Source: Ensifer sp. IC3342
GTDB taxonomy: Bacteria > Pseudomonadota > Alphaproteobacteria > Rhizobiales > Rhizobiaceae
Assembly (NCBI RefSeq): GCF_020193655.1
Contig: NZ_JADYVE010000005.1
Location: 410,328-474,327 of the forward strand
Reading direction: 5' to 3'
DNA length: 64,000 nt
Numbering within the stretch: the stretch's first letter is position 1; each line of letters opens with the position of its first letter. The translations under genes and the position numbers were made by a program. Shown one piece after another: positions 1 through 8,914 of the stretch. Under the pieces are notes generated by a model that did not search any database, was not told the DNA's origin, and was given only the letters and a program-made list of their open reading frames with translations.

Positions 1-143
1 TCGATGCTGATCTCGCTCATGTCGTTGACGATCACGGCGACGCGATAGCCATCGCGGTTGCGCAGAATATGGTTCAGGAGCGTGGTCTTGCCCGCGCCGA
101 GGAAGCCCGCCAGCACGGTCACTGGCAGTCGATCGTCGCGCAT
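1..143 (-). CDS. CobW/COG0523-family GTPase, N-terminal fragment
   Basis: Only the first 47 codons lie in the window; the gene runs off the left edge. The translation starts [21 protein letters not shown], a P-loop ([12 protein letters not shown]) typical of CobW/YeiR/ZigA metal-chaperone GTPases. It continues with a VIVNDMSE segment that matches the family's switch I region. A GGAGG Shine-Dalgarno lies about 8 nt before the ATG at 143. The family binds GTP and delivers metal (zinc or cobalt) to client proteins; which metal cannot be told from this fragment. It starts 21 nt downstream of the stop of the giant DUF4082 protein on the same strand, so co-transcription is possible, though the functions look unrelated. 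Confidence 0.85.
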   Translation of the reverse strand, partial: MRDDRLPVTVLAGFLGAGKTTLLNHILRNRDGYRVAVIVNDMSEISI

Positions 144-164
144 CCTGCGAACCTCCACGCCCAT

Positions 165-3100
165 CTACGCCGCCAGTTGCGGCCTGAACGCCACATCCAC
201 GTAGTAGTTGGTGCTGTTGAAGCTGCTAGTCGGGAACAGCCCGCTGGCACCATAGCGATACACGCCATTGCCGCCGCTCAGCGCCGATGACAGCGCATGC
301 AGATTGTTGTTGGTGACCTCGGAACTGAAGAAGTTACTTGTCGCCGAATAGAACCCGTTGGTGCTGTAGGAAACGACGTAGGTCGTGTCCGGCTGGATCG
401 CGACCTGCTCGGCGAGATTGACCGACTGCCAGCCGCTGGCGGTTTCATTCGTGAACGTGGCGCTCGCGAGCAGCGTGCCGGTCGATGTCCACAGATAGCC
501 AGTATGCGGGCCTGTGTTGTTCGCGCCCTTGTAGAAGCGGATGCCGGTGATCCAACCGGCCACATCCGCCTGGAACTTCATGCCGAGATTGACCGCACTC
601 GGATCGTTCACCGAAGCAATCGCGGGCGCACTGTTAGCAGCGAATACGTTCTGCTCGGCACCTTGCTGAATGACGTCGAGCGAGACCTGGGCGGAAGCGG
701 TGCCGCCGACCCCGTCGGAAATGGAGTAGGTGAAGCTCGCTGGTCCGGAATGACCGTTGGCCGGAGTGAAAGTAATGACGTTCGACTGGCTGTTGAAGGA
801 GACGGAGCCATTCACCGCGTTGCTGACGCCCGTGATCGCTATTGTGTCGCCATCCGGATCATTGTCATTGGCGAGCAGAGCGGAGGCCTGGATCGAGAGC
901 GGCGCATTGGTGCTCGTGGAAAAGCCGGAATCGTTGGCGGCCACGGGAGCCGTGTTCTGCGTGGCCTGCTCGTAGAGAACGTCGACCCAATAGTTCGTCG
1001 CATTGTAGCTCGCCGTCGGGAAGATGCTGCCCGTGCCGTAAGCATAGACGCCATTTCCGCCGCTTGTCGCGCTTGATGGCGCGGTAAGCGCTCCGCTCGA
1101 ATGGCTGGTGCCGAAATAGTTCGGAGTAATCGCGTAGCGGCCGTTGGAATGATAGCTCGCCACATAGGTGGTGCCCGCCGAAACTGTGACCGGCTGCGAG
1201 AAGGTCACGGTCTGCCAGCCGCTCGCGGTTTCGTTGGTGAAGGTGGCAGAGGCAAGCAACGTCCCCGTGCTGGTCCAGAGCGAACCGGTGTGGGTGCCGG
1301 TGTCCTGGGCGCTCTTGTAATAGCGCAGGCCAATGATCGTGCCGCGCGCGGAGGCGACGAACTTGACCCCGAGTTCCACCGAACTCGCATCGCTCGTGGC
1401 AGCGACACTCGGTGTATCGGACGCGGCAAACAGGCTGGTCGTTCGGCTGACGGTGAGGCTTACGCTGGCCGAGGACGTTCCGCCGCGGCCGTCGGATATG
1501 GTGTACGAGAAGCTGGCCGGCCCGGTGTAGCCGGTGGTCGGCGTGAAAATGATCCGGTTGGCCTGGGTGTCGAAGGTGACCGCGCCGTTCGTCGCGCCGT
1601 TGACGCCGGTAATCGAGAGCGTGTCGCCATCGACATCGATGTCGTTGCCAAGGACGGCGGACGCGGCGATCGACAGCGGCGTGTTGTAGTAAGCTAGGAA
1701 GCCGTTGTCATTGGCAGCGGTCGGGGCAGTGTTCGCCGTCGATTGGTTGAAGACGACGTCGACCCAATAGTTCGCAGCCTGGTAGCTCGACGTGGGGAAG
1801 ACGGCGCCTGCTCCATAAGAATAGACGCCGTTGCCGCTGCCCGTCGTCGAGGCCGGAGCCGTCAGCGGTCCATTGGTGCGCGCAGTCGTGAAGTAGTTCC
1901 CGGTGGCATGGTAGGTGCCTGACGTGTGGTAGGAGGCGACATAGGTCGTCCCTGCGACAATCTGAATCGGGCTGGAGAATTTCGCGGTCTGCCATCCGCT
2001 GAGCGATTCATTGGTAAAGGTCACCGTGCCCAGCAGTGTGCCGGTGGAGGTCCAGATGGAGCCAGTGTGGGCCCCCGTATCGTTGGCAGCCTTGTAAAAG
2101 CGGATGCCGGTAATCGTGCCGCTGGTGGAAGCGACGAATTTCATGCCCAATTCGAGGGCACGGTTATCGCTAAAGCTGCTGCCGGTCGGGCCGTCTGTCG
2201 GTTGGAAGAGCGATACGCCGACGGGCCCCTCTTCCACCGTCAGGCTGACACTACCCTGATCCGTTCCGCCGCGGCCGTCGGAAACCGTGTAGCTGAAGCT
2301 CGCCGGCCCGACATAGCCGGCCGTCGGCTTGAAGATGACGTAGCCCGTCTGAGTGTCCAACGTTACGGTGCCGTTCACGGCATTGCTGACCGCGGTGATC
2401 GTCAACGCATCGTTGTTGCCGTCGGTATCGTTCGCGACGAGAGCGGTGATAGGTATGGTCATGGTTCCGTCGCGAAATACGGTGAAACCGCTGTCGTCGA
2501 CGGCTACCGGAACGATATTCGGACCCGCATTGAAGACGACGTCCACCCAGTAGTTGCCGCCGTTGTAGCTGTTTCCGGGGAAGGTCCCGGCATTGGCGCT
2601 GTAGGCATAAACGCCACCGTTCTGAGCAACCTTGATGGCGCCGTTGGAATAGGCGGAATTGAAGTACCCATCGGTCACAGAATAGAAGCCGCCGCTGTGA
2701 TAAGACGCGACGTAGGTGGTACCTGCCGTGATCTGGACCGGGGTGGAGAAAGTGACCGTCTGCCAGCCCGAGATCGGTTCTCCCGTCGAGACGCCGGTGG
2801 CAAGGCGCGTCCCATTGGCCGTCCATAGGCTGACGACATGCTCGCCGACGTTATAAAAACCCTTGTAGAAACGAATGCCTTCGACAAGACCGTTGGTCGT
2901 CGTTTGGAAACGCACACCCACTTCCACACCGTTGCGATCGAGCACGGTCTCAACAGCAGGCTTGGTCGCCAGCGTCCACAGACTGGATGTCTGGGGAAGC
3001 GAGACGGTTACCTGCTTGCCGGCCGACGGCGTCTCGAGATTGAGGCTGTCGTCGACGGCGCGCGACATGATCGTGTATGTGCCGCTTGCCTGCACAACCC

Positions 3101-5552
3101 AGTTATAGGTCCAGTTTTCCCTGCCGGTCGCCTTGAACCAGCGCTGGCCGCCATCGGTGGAGACTTCTATGCCGGCGATGATGCCGCCGCCGAAATCCAC
3201 AGCCGTCCCGGTCACTGTGACCCGCTGCCCCTCCACAAAGGTCGCGCCGACGTTTGGAGAGGTGATCGTCGAGATCGGTTTGAGCAAATCGGTCGATTGC
3301 GTCGCCAGGATCAGGCTCGCATCCAGCGTCTGGGGCTGGATGCCCATGTCGGCGAACATGTTGACCATCGCCTGCTGGACATTCGGGTCGGTCGGCGTTG
3401 TTGCTCCTTCGTGATTGGAATCCAGACCCCAGGACCAGAAGACGGTGCCGGCTCCGAAGACGAGGGCGCCGCTTTCCGCCCGGTACATGGTCAGGCTGTG
3501 TGTCACGTCGGCGGAACCGATCGATGTGCCGTAGTCGCGCAGATAGGTGTCTACCGAGACCGTCGAGAGCGACAGGTTCACCAATCCAGCCGGCCTGAAG
3601 CCATTTTCGACATCGGAATCCCACTCGTATCCGAGCAGGTTCTGCACCAGCGAGTAGGTCTGCCCTGGCTGGAGGTTCGCGACATCCGTGTTGCGCCAGA
3701 AGCGCAGGTTGGAATAGTCGTAGGGAATGGTGATCGTGTCCTGGCGGTAGCTGTCCACCGTGAACATGGTGCCGGTCAGCGAATTCTCCGGCTCCTGACC
3801 CGGATCGGCAAAGCGCGGGTCTCGCCATGTGCCGGTGCCGGTATTGCTGGGATCGGGTGTGCCGCCCCAGGTTTCCTTGTAGCAAACCATCGTGCGGTAG
3901 GGCGTGCCGTTGCCGTCGATGCTCGTTTCCCAGCGGACTTTCCAGTAGACCTCGTTGCCGCTCCAGAAGGCGAGATTGACGCCCGCGTCGCGCGCGGCTT
4001 CGACGTTGGTGCGCTGTTCGGCCGACCAGTACTCGTCATGACCGACGGAGAGAAAGGCCTGGTGATTGAGCAGCAGGCTGCCGCTTCGGGTCGCGTCAAC
4101 GCCGGAGATATAGGAAACATCATAACCGTTCTGCTCGAGCCATCGAATCGCCGAATGCTCCGCACCGAATATGAAGTCGTGGGTTCCGCCCTTCACGCTT
4201 GTGTTGGTGACGAAGGGACGGTTGTAGCTCACCGCGGTGGCGCGGCCGATCGAGTTGACTCCGCAGCCACAATTGGGTGGGAGATAGCCGACCAAATTGG
4301 CCGGATCGACCGGCACTTCGCCGAAATAGAGGCTCGCTCCGCCCCATTCATTATAGGCTTGCCAGGTCGTGTCGGACGTCTGGAAGACGATATCGCTGGT
4401 GGAGCTGTCGTCACGGACGATGAACGGGATGTGGCTGGCGCCGACCGTGCCATCCTCGCGGACGAGCTTGGCGATGTAGACGCCCGACACCATGTCGTCG
4501 GGGATCGTCCAACTAGCCGATACCGACCAATTGCCGGCATCGATCAGCCCGCGCGCCATGTCGACGATCGGATGCGGCTGCACTTGCGCCTGTGCGAGAT
4601 TCACGTCAATCGTCGTCACCTTGCGGGCACCGTCACCGCCATAATAGCCGAGGCGGTAGATATCGATCCGGTAGTTCGTCGAATCTGTCGCTATTTTGAA
4701 ATCGACCGTCTGACCGATATTGGTGCTGATCTGCGTGGCAAAACCTTGGATACTGCCGTCGCCATCGCCGTCGATACCCCATTCGCTGACGGGGTTCCCT
4801 TGCTTCATGTTTTCAAGGACGATCTTGTTTGGCGTCGCGGTGAGAGCCGCCGTCGCCGAGCCGATCGTCGTCACAACCTGCTGGGAAGTCGAACTCAATA
4901 ACGCACTTGGCGAGAGGCTGGATCCGCCTCCAACGAGCCATGTTCCTGTCGCAGGATTGGATACGGCCCCCACCGTCCACGTCGGGTAGAGAGCCGTGGA
5001 TGTTTGCGTGGCGCCATCAGTCTCGGAAACCGACTTTTCCACTGAAATGCCGGTCGCGATGCTGTCGCCAAGCAGCTTGCCCAGTCCGCCGGTGTCTCCA
5101 GGGGCCTTGTCGAGACTGGTTTCCCGTCGATCTCGGCGGAGCCGGTCGCCGTCATGGCGAGGTTCGTTCGGATCCTGGTCGTCCCTTGGGAAATCGCCCA
5201 GTCCGCCGGTGTCCTGCGGCAACTCGCTCGCCCCGCCAGTGTCCTGGGGGGCCTCCTCTCCCTCGTGGTCCTCATGAGATTCGTCGGGCCCGGTGTCCTG
5301 CAGCGCATCGATTTCCGCATCGCGAGGGTGGGTGTAGGTCCCGCCTGTGTCCTGTGCGGAATCCGTATCGCGCCTTTTCCGTCTGCGCGGCGGGCCGTCG
5401 CGCTCAACATCGGCCCCGGTGCCGGGCACCACAGTCACGGAGATTTCAGGCACAACATCCAGGTTCGCATGATAGGCGGCGGGGGTCGTGTAGACCCTGC
5501 TCGCACCGCTGAAAACGCTCAAGTATTCATGGTTCTTGAGATGCATCCTGAG
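165..5552 (-). CDS. Giant multidomain DUF4082/cadherin-like protein with DMFase-beta-like domain
   Basis: About 1,795 residues, counted from the ATG at 5552, which has a GAAGGG box just upstream; the frame is open to 5585. The N-terminal ~170 residues are charged and low-complexity, with five spaced [QG]DTG[GP] motifs. Residues ~260-750 resemble the C-terminal domain of N,N-dimethylformamidase large subunit, with RLGYYGGDGAR, an EHSAIRWLEQNGYDV segment and SVGHDEYWS. An Ig-like domain (~765-855) follows. The C-terminal half has four DUF4082 modules (GIRFYKG...LWTSTGTLL...TTYVASYH...NYWVDVVF) separated by three cadherin-like repeats with AANDxGF and NDxDGDxLxITGV motifs. No Sec signal peptide is visible, so a non-classical or type I route is an inference. 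It is probably a large surface or extracellular protein. Its place at the edge of the polysaccharide locus suggests a matrix role. Whether the DMFase-like domain is catalytic is unknown. Confidence 0.85.
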   Translation of the reverse strand, partial: LRMHLKNHEYLSVFSGASRVYTTPAAYHANLDVVPEISVTVVPGTGADVERDGPPRRRKRRDTDSAQDTGGTYTHPRDAEIDALQDTGPDESHEDHEGEEAPQDTGGASELPQDTGGLGDFPRDDQDPNEPRHDGDRLRRDRRETSLDKAPGDTGGLGKLLGDSIATGISVEKSVSETDGATQTSTALYPTWTVGAVSNPATGTWLVGGGSSLSPSALLSSTSQQVVTTIGSATAALTATPNKIVLENMKQGNPVSEWGIDGDGDGSIQGFATQISTNIGQTVDFKIATDSTNYRIDIYRLGYYGGDGARKVTTIDVNLAQAQVQPHPIVDMARGLIDAGNWSVSASWTIPDDMVSGVYIAKLVREDGTVGASHIPFIVRDDSSTSDIVFQTSDTTWQAYNEWGGASLYFGEVPVDPANLVGYLPPNCGCGVNSIGRATAVSYNRPFVTNTSVKGGTHDFIFGAEHSAIRWLEQNGYDVSYISGVDATRSGSLLLNHQAFLSVGHDEYWSAEQRTNVEAARDAGVNLAFWSGNEVYWKVRWETSIDGNGTPYRTMVCYKETWGGTPDPSNTGTGTWRDPRFADPGQEPENSLTGTMFTVDSYRQDTITIPYDYSNLRFWRNTDVANLQPGQTYSLVQNLLGYEWDSDVENGFRPAGLVNLSLSTVSVDTYLRDYGTSIGSADVTHSLTMYRAESGALVFGAGTVFWSWGLDSNHEGATTPTDPNVQQAMVNMFADMGIQPQTLDASLILATQSTDLLKPISTITSPNVGATFVEGQRVTVTGTAVDFGGGIIAGIEVSTDGGQRWFKATGRENWTYNWVVQASGTYTIMSRAVDDSLNLETPSAGKQVTVSLPQTSSLWTLATKPAVETVLDRNGVEVGVRFQTTTNGLVEGIRFYKGFYNVGEHVVSLWTANGTRLATGVSTGEPISGWQTVTFSTPVQITAGTTYVASYHSGGFYSVTDGYFNSAYSNGAIKVAQNGGVYAYSANAGTFPGNSYNGGNYWVDVVFNAGPNIVPVAVDDSGFTVFRDGTMTIPITALVANDTDGNNDALTITAVSNAVNGTVTLDTQTGYVIFKPTAGYVGPASFSYTVSDGRGGTDQGSVSLTVEEGPVGVSLFQPTDGPTGSSFSDNRALELGMKFVASTSGTITGIRFYKAANDTGAHTGSIWTSTGTLLGTVTFTNESLSGWQTAKFSSPIQIVAGTTYVASYHTSGTYHATGNYFTTARTNGPLTAPASTTGSGNGVYSYGAGAVFPTSSYQAANYWVDVVFNQSTANTAPTAANDNGFLAYYNTPLSIAASAVLGNDIDVDGDTLSITGVNGATNGAVTFDTQANRIIFTPTTGYTGPASFSYTISDGRGGTSSASVSLTVSRTTSLFAASDTPSVAATSDASSVELGVKFVASARGTIIGLRYYKSAQDTGTHTGSLWTSTGTLLASATFTNETASGWQTVTFSQPVTVSAGTTYVASYHSNGRYAITPNYFGTSHSSGALTAPSSATSGGNGVYAYGTGSIFPTASYNATNYWVDVLYEQATQNTAPVAANDSGFSTSTNAPLSIQASALLANDNDPDGDTIAITGVSNAVNGSVSFNSQSNVITFTPANGHSGPASFTYSISDGVGGTASAQVSLDVIQQGAEQNVFAANSAPAIASVNDPSAVNLGMKFQADVAGWITGIRFYKGANNTGPHTGYLWTSTGTLLASATFTNETASGWQSVNLAEQVAIQPDTTYVVSYSTNGFYSATSNFFSSEVTNNNLHALSSALSGGNGVYRYGASGLFPTSSFNSTNYYVDVAFRPQLAA

Positions 5553-6412
5553 CATAGCGCGCCCTTCGCGATCGAATGGACCCAAGTGTTTGCAAAGGCT
5601 GATCCTGACAGCTTTTGGCCCTCAGGGAACGACAGCAATCGGTGTATGACCTTCTGCTAAAATTGGTAACAGCGGAGGTGCCTTCATCCTCCGATGTGAT
5701 TAAGCGCACGTTGTTTTGCAGCCTTCGAAAAGGACGCGTTGATGAAGGTGCGTTCCGAAACGGCCTCCCTGCCAAAAAAATCGGCAGCGAAAGTGCGAGC
5801 CTTTCAACGAATATGTTGTGAGCGATCTTGCCGGCGGTCCAATCTGAGCAGTGATGGGGCCGAAACAGCGCCTCGCCAAGAAAGATGTGAAAAATGCGGG
5901 ATACTCTGGACGTCGTATGTCACTTCCGCAGCTATTCAGCATGCGTGGGCGCCAGTGAGGAGGGCTCCAAGTCCCTGGCATCCTTCCCGTTGAATGGGTT
6001 GATGACCGTGTGATGATGCCTTGCAATGGGCGGCCGTTCCGTTCGTCGCTCGTCTTCTTGCGATCGTGAATAGGTTCTCTAATCAACTCCGCGGGATTTG
6101 CACCGTGGCTTTGTGCCAGGGGCACGCCGCTTCGCTCAATTGACGTATCTGCGCCTCACCTGACGTCCTTTATGCGGATTGTCGGACGGATTGATTCTGT
6201 AGTCGGATCGACCATACACTTTTGAAGTTATGGTCTTATCTGCATCCGATCGCTATCCCGAAACCCCGTCCCGCCAGTGGCGATCTTGACGCGGCAGATT
6301 GTTGGTACGTCGGCGCCGTACGCGCCCGGTCGAACTGCGCAATTTCGCTGGCCGAGCGTCGCGCGAGAAAAAGCAAGGCGAGCGGAGCGACGCCCATTAG
6401 CGTGATGAGGTG
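5553..6412. other. Intergenic region, no convincing gene
   Basis: About 860 bases between the divergent giant-protein gene (-) and the first glycosyltransferase (+). The short frames here show no recognisable motif and no good ribosome site, and they overlap one another on both strands. The region presumably carries promoters for both flanking genes. I could not pick out a convincing -35/-10 pair. Confidence 0.5.
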
Positions 6413-7651
6413 ATGGAAGTGGCAAGAATTCTGCTCGTCGCGCCGACCTGTGATGGCGAAGATGTCGGCGAGGCTTGGGTCGCTTTTCAGTGGGCCCGAC
6501 GGCTTAGCGAGCGCCACGAACTTACCCTGCTGACGTACCACAAGAGAGGCGCAACGCCGGCGGCTAAACAATTGAGCGGCATCAAAATCGTGGAGTGGAG
6601 GGAGCCGCCGATTCTCGGGCGGGCGGAACGGCTGAACAGCATGATGAAACCCGCCTATATACCGTTCTACTTCCGCGCTCGTCGTTGGATCCGTGATGCT
6701 TTTGATCGCGGCGAGCGCTTCGATCTGGTGCATCAGCCGGTTCCGGTTGCTATGCGCTATCCGTCGCCAGCGGCCAATCTGGGCTTGCCGCTCGTTATCG
6801 GGCCAGTTGGAGGGGGCCTGTTGTCTCCTCCCGGTTTCGCAACCGAAGAGGTGTCCGCTCCATGGTTCATAGGAATGCGTCGGTTGGACGGCTTTCGCTG
6901 GCGCTGGGACCCCTTACTGCGCGGTACATTTCAAAACGCAGACTGTGTGCTTGGTATCGCGGGATATGTGAAGGAACAACTTGCCGGCATCCGCCTGCGA
7001 CGCTTCGAAGTCATGAGCGAGACCGGCCTCGATGAGATTCCGCCGCCGGTCAACCGGGCGGGGCGTTCGGGGCCGACGAAGCTGCTTTACGTTGGACGTC
7101 TCGTCCGGACGAAGGGTGCGCGCGATATTATCCGCGCCATGGCCCTTGTACGAGATCTTGCGGTCGAGCTTGATATCGTGGGGGAGGGCCCCGAGCGCAG
7201 TGAATGCGAGGCCCTCATCACATCGCTTGACCTCAACGAACGCATCACGCTGCATGGATGGCGACCGAAGGAAGAACTGGCCGCATTCTACAGGCGGGCG
7301 GACGTATTCGTCTTTCCAAGCTATCGCGAGCCAGGCGGAAATGTCGCATTGGAAGCGATGGGATATTCGCTCCCGCTTGTCGTGGTTGACCGCGGTGGGC
7401 CAGGAAGCGCGACCTCGGAGCGTTGTGCGATAAAGCTTCCCATCACCACGCCTGATGCGCTAGCGGCTGACGTCGCTGCAGCAATTCGCCGACTTGCGAT
7501 CAATCCGCCACTGCGCCAACAGATGGGACTCGCTGCACATGAACATGTCACGCAAACCGCCCTGTGGTCGAAGAAACTCGATCGAATGGATTTAATCTAC
7601 AGGGATATTATTGGCACAACTGCGCCGAAGATGTCAGATGACCCCTTTTAA
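6413..7651 (+). CDS. GT4-type glycosyltransferase (group 1)
   Basis: A 412-residue GT-B glycosyltransferase. The N-terminal half starts with ILLVAPTCDGEDVGEAW and contains PVGGGLLSPP. The C-terminal nucleotide-sugar domain has LLYVGRLVRTKGARDII, VGEGPER, and FPSYREPGGNVALEAMGYSLPLVV, the E-x7-E-type donor-binding region of family GT4. A GTG at 6410 directly precedes the ATG and could also be used. It is likely cytosolic or membrane-peripheral, adding one sugar to the lipid-linked repeat unit of the polysaccharide locus; donor and acceptor cannot be read from sequence. Its 3' end overlaps the convergent GT2 gene by 18 nt. Confidence 0.88.
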   Translation: MEVARILLVAPTCDGEDVGEAWVAFQWARRLSERHELTLLTYHKRGATPAAKQLSGIKIVEWREPPILGRAERLNSMMKPAYIPFYFRARRWIRDAFDRGERFDLVHQPVPVAMRYPSPAANLGLPLVIGPVGGGLLSPPGFATEEVSAPWFIGMRRLDGFRWRWDPLLRGTFQNADCVLGIAGYVKEQLAGIRLRRFEVMSETGLDEIPPPVNRAGRSGPTKLLYVGRLVRTKGARDIIRAMALVRDLAVELDIVGEGPERSECEALITSLDLNERITLHGWRPKEELAAFYRRADVFVFPSYREPGGNVALEAMGYSLPLVVVDRGGPGSATSERCAIKLPITTPDALAADVAAAIRRLAINPPLRQQMGLAAHEHVTQTALWSKKLDRMDLIYRDIIGTTAPKMSDDPF

Positions 7652-8575
7652 TGTGAGGGCGGCGCGCAGCGCCGCTCGGTGCCCCGGCCCTAACACAACT
7701 CGCATGCTCTCCCCGACAATGATGGCAAGGCGAAACAGCATAGTGGCTATCGGCCCGTGATGCCGTCGATAATAACGGACTCGATTAGAGGTCATCAGCG
7801 CAGACAAGTAAGGGTTGCGTTGGTATGCGCCACCGATGTGAACCGCGCGCGCATTCGTGTCATAAACGACCGAAAGGGCCGACCGGCGAACCCTTTCCAT
7901 GTAGTCGACTTCCTCACTGTAAAGGAAGAATGATTCGTCCCAATCTCCCACGATCAGCCGCGCCCGTGCCGAGATGGCAAGAACGGCGCCCGTCGCCCAT
8001 TCAATCCGACCGCCTTGCGCATAAAGTATCGGATCGGCAACGATCTCGCCTATTCCAATCAGGGCGGCAAGCTTCGTTCCGATCAGGGCGTCCGACCAGG
8101 CCGTTATCGCAGATGGCTCACGCCGCAAGGAGCGGCAAACTTTACCGTCTTCGCCAAGGATCTGCGGGACCACAACCCCGACCGATGCTTCGGTCAGCCG
8201 ATCGACCAAATGGCGCGCCGCGCCGGGGTGAAGGCGCACGTCCGGATTGAGGACCAGAAGATCCGCGTAAGGCGCGACCGTGGCAGTGGCGGCGTTGATG
8301 CCTGCCGCATAGCCGGCATTTCGACCCATTCTGATGACCCTGGCGCCGATCGGGTGGGCAAGCGCCAGGTCGGCCGAGCCGTCGCGCGAGGCGTTGTCGA
8401 CGACGATTACCTGGTAATTCGCAATCCCTTCAAGTCCCGCGGGCAGGGAATCGAGCAAGCCCGGCAACACGGACGCACTGTTATACGTGACGATCACCAC
8501 TGCGAGGCTGCCCGTCCCGTTTGGTCCCGGCACGGCGGCGCCGTGCTGTCGATCTTCCGCTTGCGGCCTGTCCAT
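7634..8575 (-). CDS. GT2-family glycosyltransferase (rhamnosyltransferase-like)
   Basis: About 313 residues from the ATG at 8575, which has a GAGGG box upstream; a GTG at 8602 is an alternative. The GT-A fold is clear: AVVIVTYNSASVLPGLLDSL at the N-terminus, VIVVDNASRDGS, RNAGYAAGIN and the DXD-like LVLNPDVRLHPGA. The later SEEVDYMERVRR stretch matches the ED/EE motif region of inverting GT2 enzymes. This layout is typical of WbbL-like rhamnosyl- and related transferases, which would fit the rfb genes nearby, but acceptor and donor are inferred. It is transcribed opposite to the two flanking glycosyltransferase-locus genes. Confidence 0.88.
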   Translation of the reverse strand: MDRPQAEDRQHGAAVPGPNGTGSLAVVIVTYNSASVLPGLLDSLPAGLEGIANYQVIVVDNASRDGSADLALAHPIGARVIRMGRNAGYAAGINAATATVAPYADLLVLNPDVRLHPGAARHLVDRLTEASVGVVVPQILGEDGKVCRSLRREPSAITAWSDALIGTKLAALIGIGEIVADPILYAQGGRIEWATGAVLAISARARLIVGDWDESFFLYSEEVDYMERVRRSALSVVYDTNARAVHIGGAYQRNPYLSALMTSNRVRYYRRHHGPIATMLFRLAIIVGESMRVVLGPGHRAALRAALTLKGVI

Positions 8576-8914
8576 ATTGTGCCCTCGTCTGCCCCCGAGC
8601 ACGGAGGTCTCTGTGATCTTTGCAGGAAGATCGCCGGCGTCAAAAGACTGTCGAGAGAGGTAGGGTGTCGGCCTAGCGCCGGCGCCACGTCATCCAGAAA
8701 GTCAGGTGGGGCGTGGCCTGCGTCATCCACTCGGAGTACGTCAGCACCATTGTCGGCAGTGCGCGGTTGCGCTCGTAAGTCTTTGAGCGCACTGGATTAT
8801 CCTGCCTGATTTTCTACGATATTCGAGGTTTCGACGGCCCCATCGACCCGTATTCGCCGGGCCTTTGGCCGTCCTTGCCGTTTCCGTCGGGACAGCGACG
8901 CTTGGGAAAACCTC
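8576..8914. other. Divergent intergenic region
   Basis: About 340 bases between the GT2 gene (-) and the toroid-like protein gene (+). No frame here carries a recognisable domain. It must hold the promoters of both divergent genes, but no clear motif was identified. Confidence 0.45.

Noticed and set aside
165..2800. Apparent long DNA tandem repeat
   Set aside because: Explained by the four DUF4082 and three cadherin-like protein modules; not an independent DNA repeat.
2838..4901. 687-codon open frame on the plus strand
   Set aside because: It lies wholly antisense to the giant protein gene, has no domain-like pattern, and is a usual high-G+C shadow.
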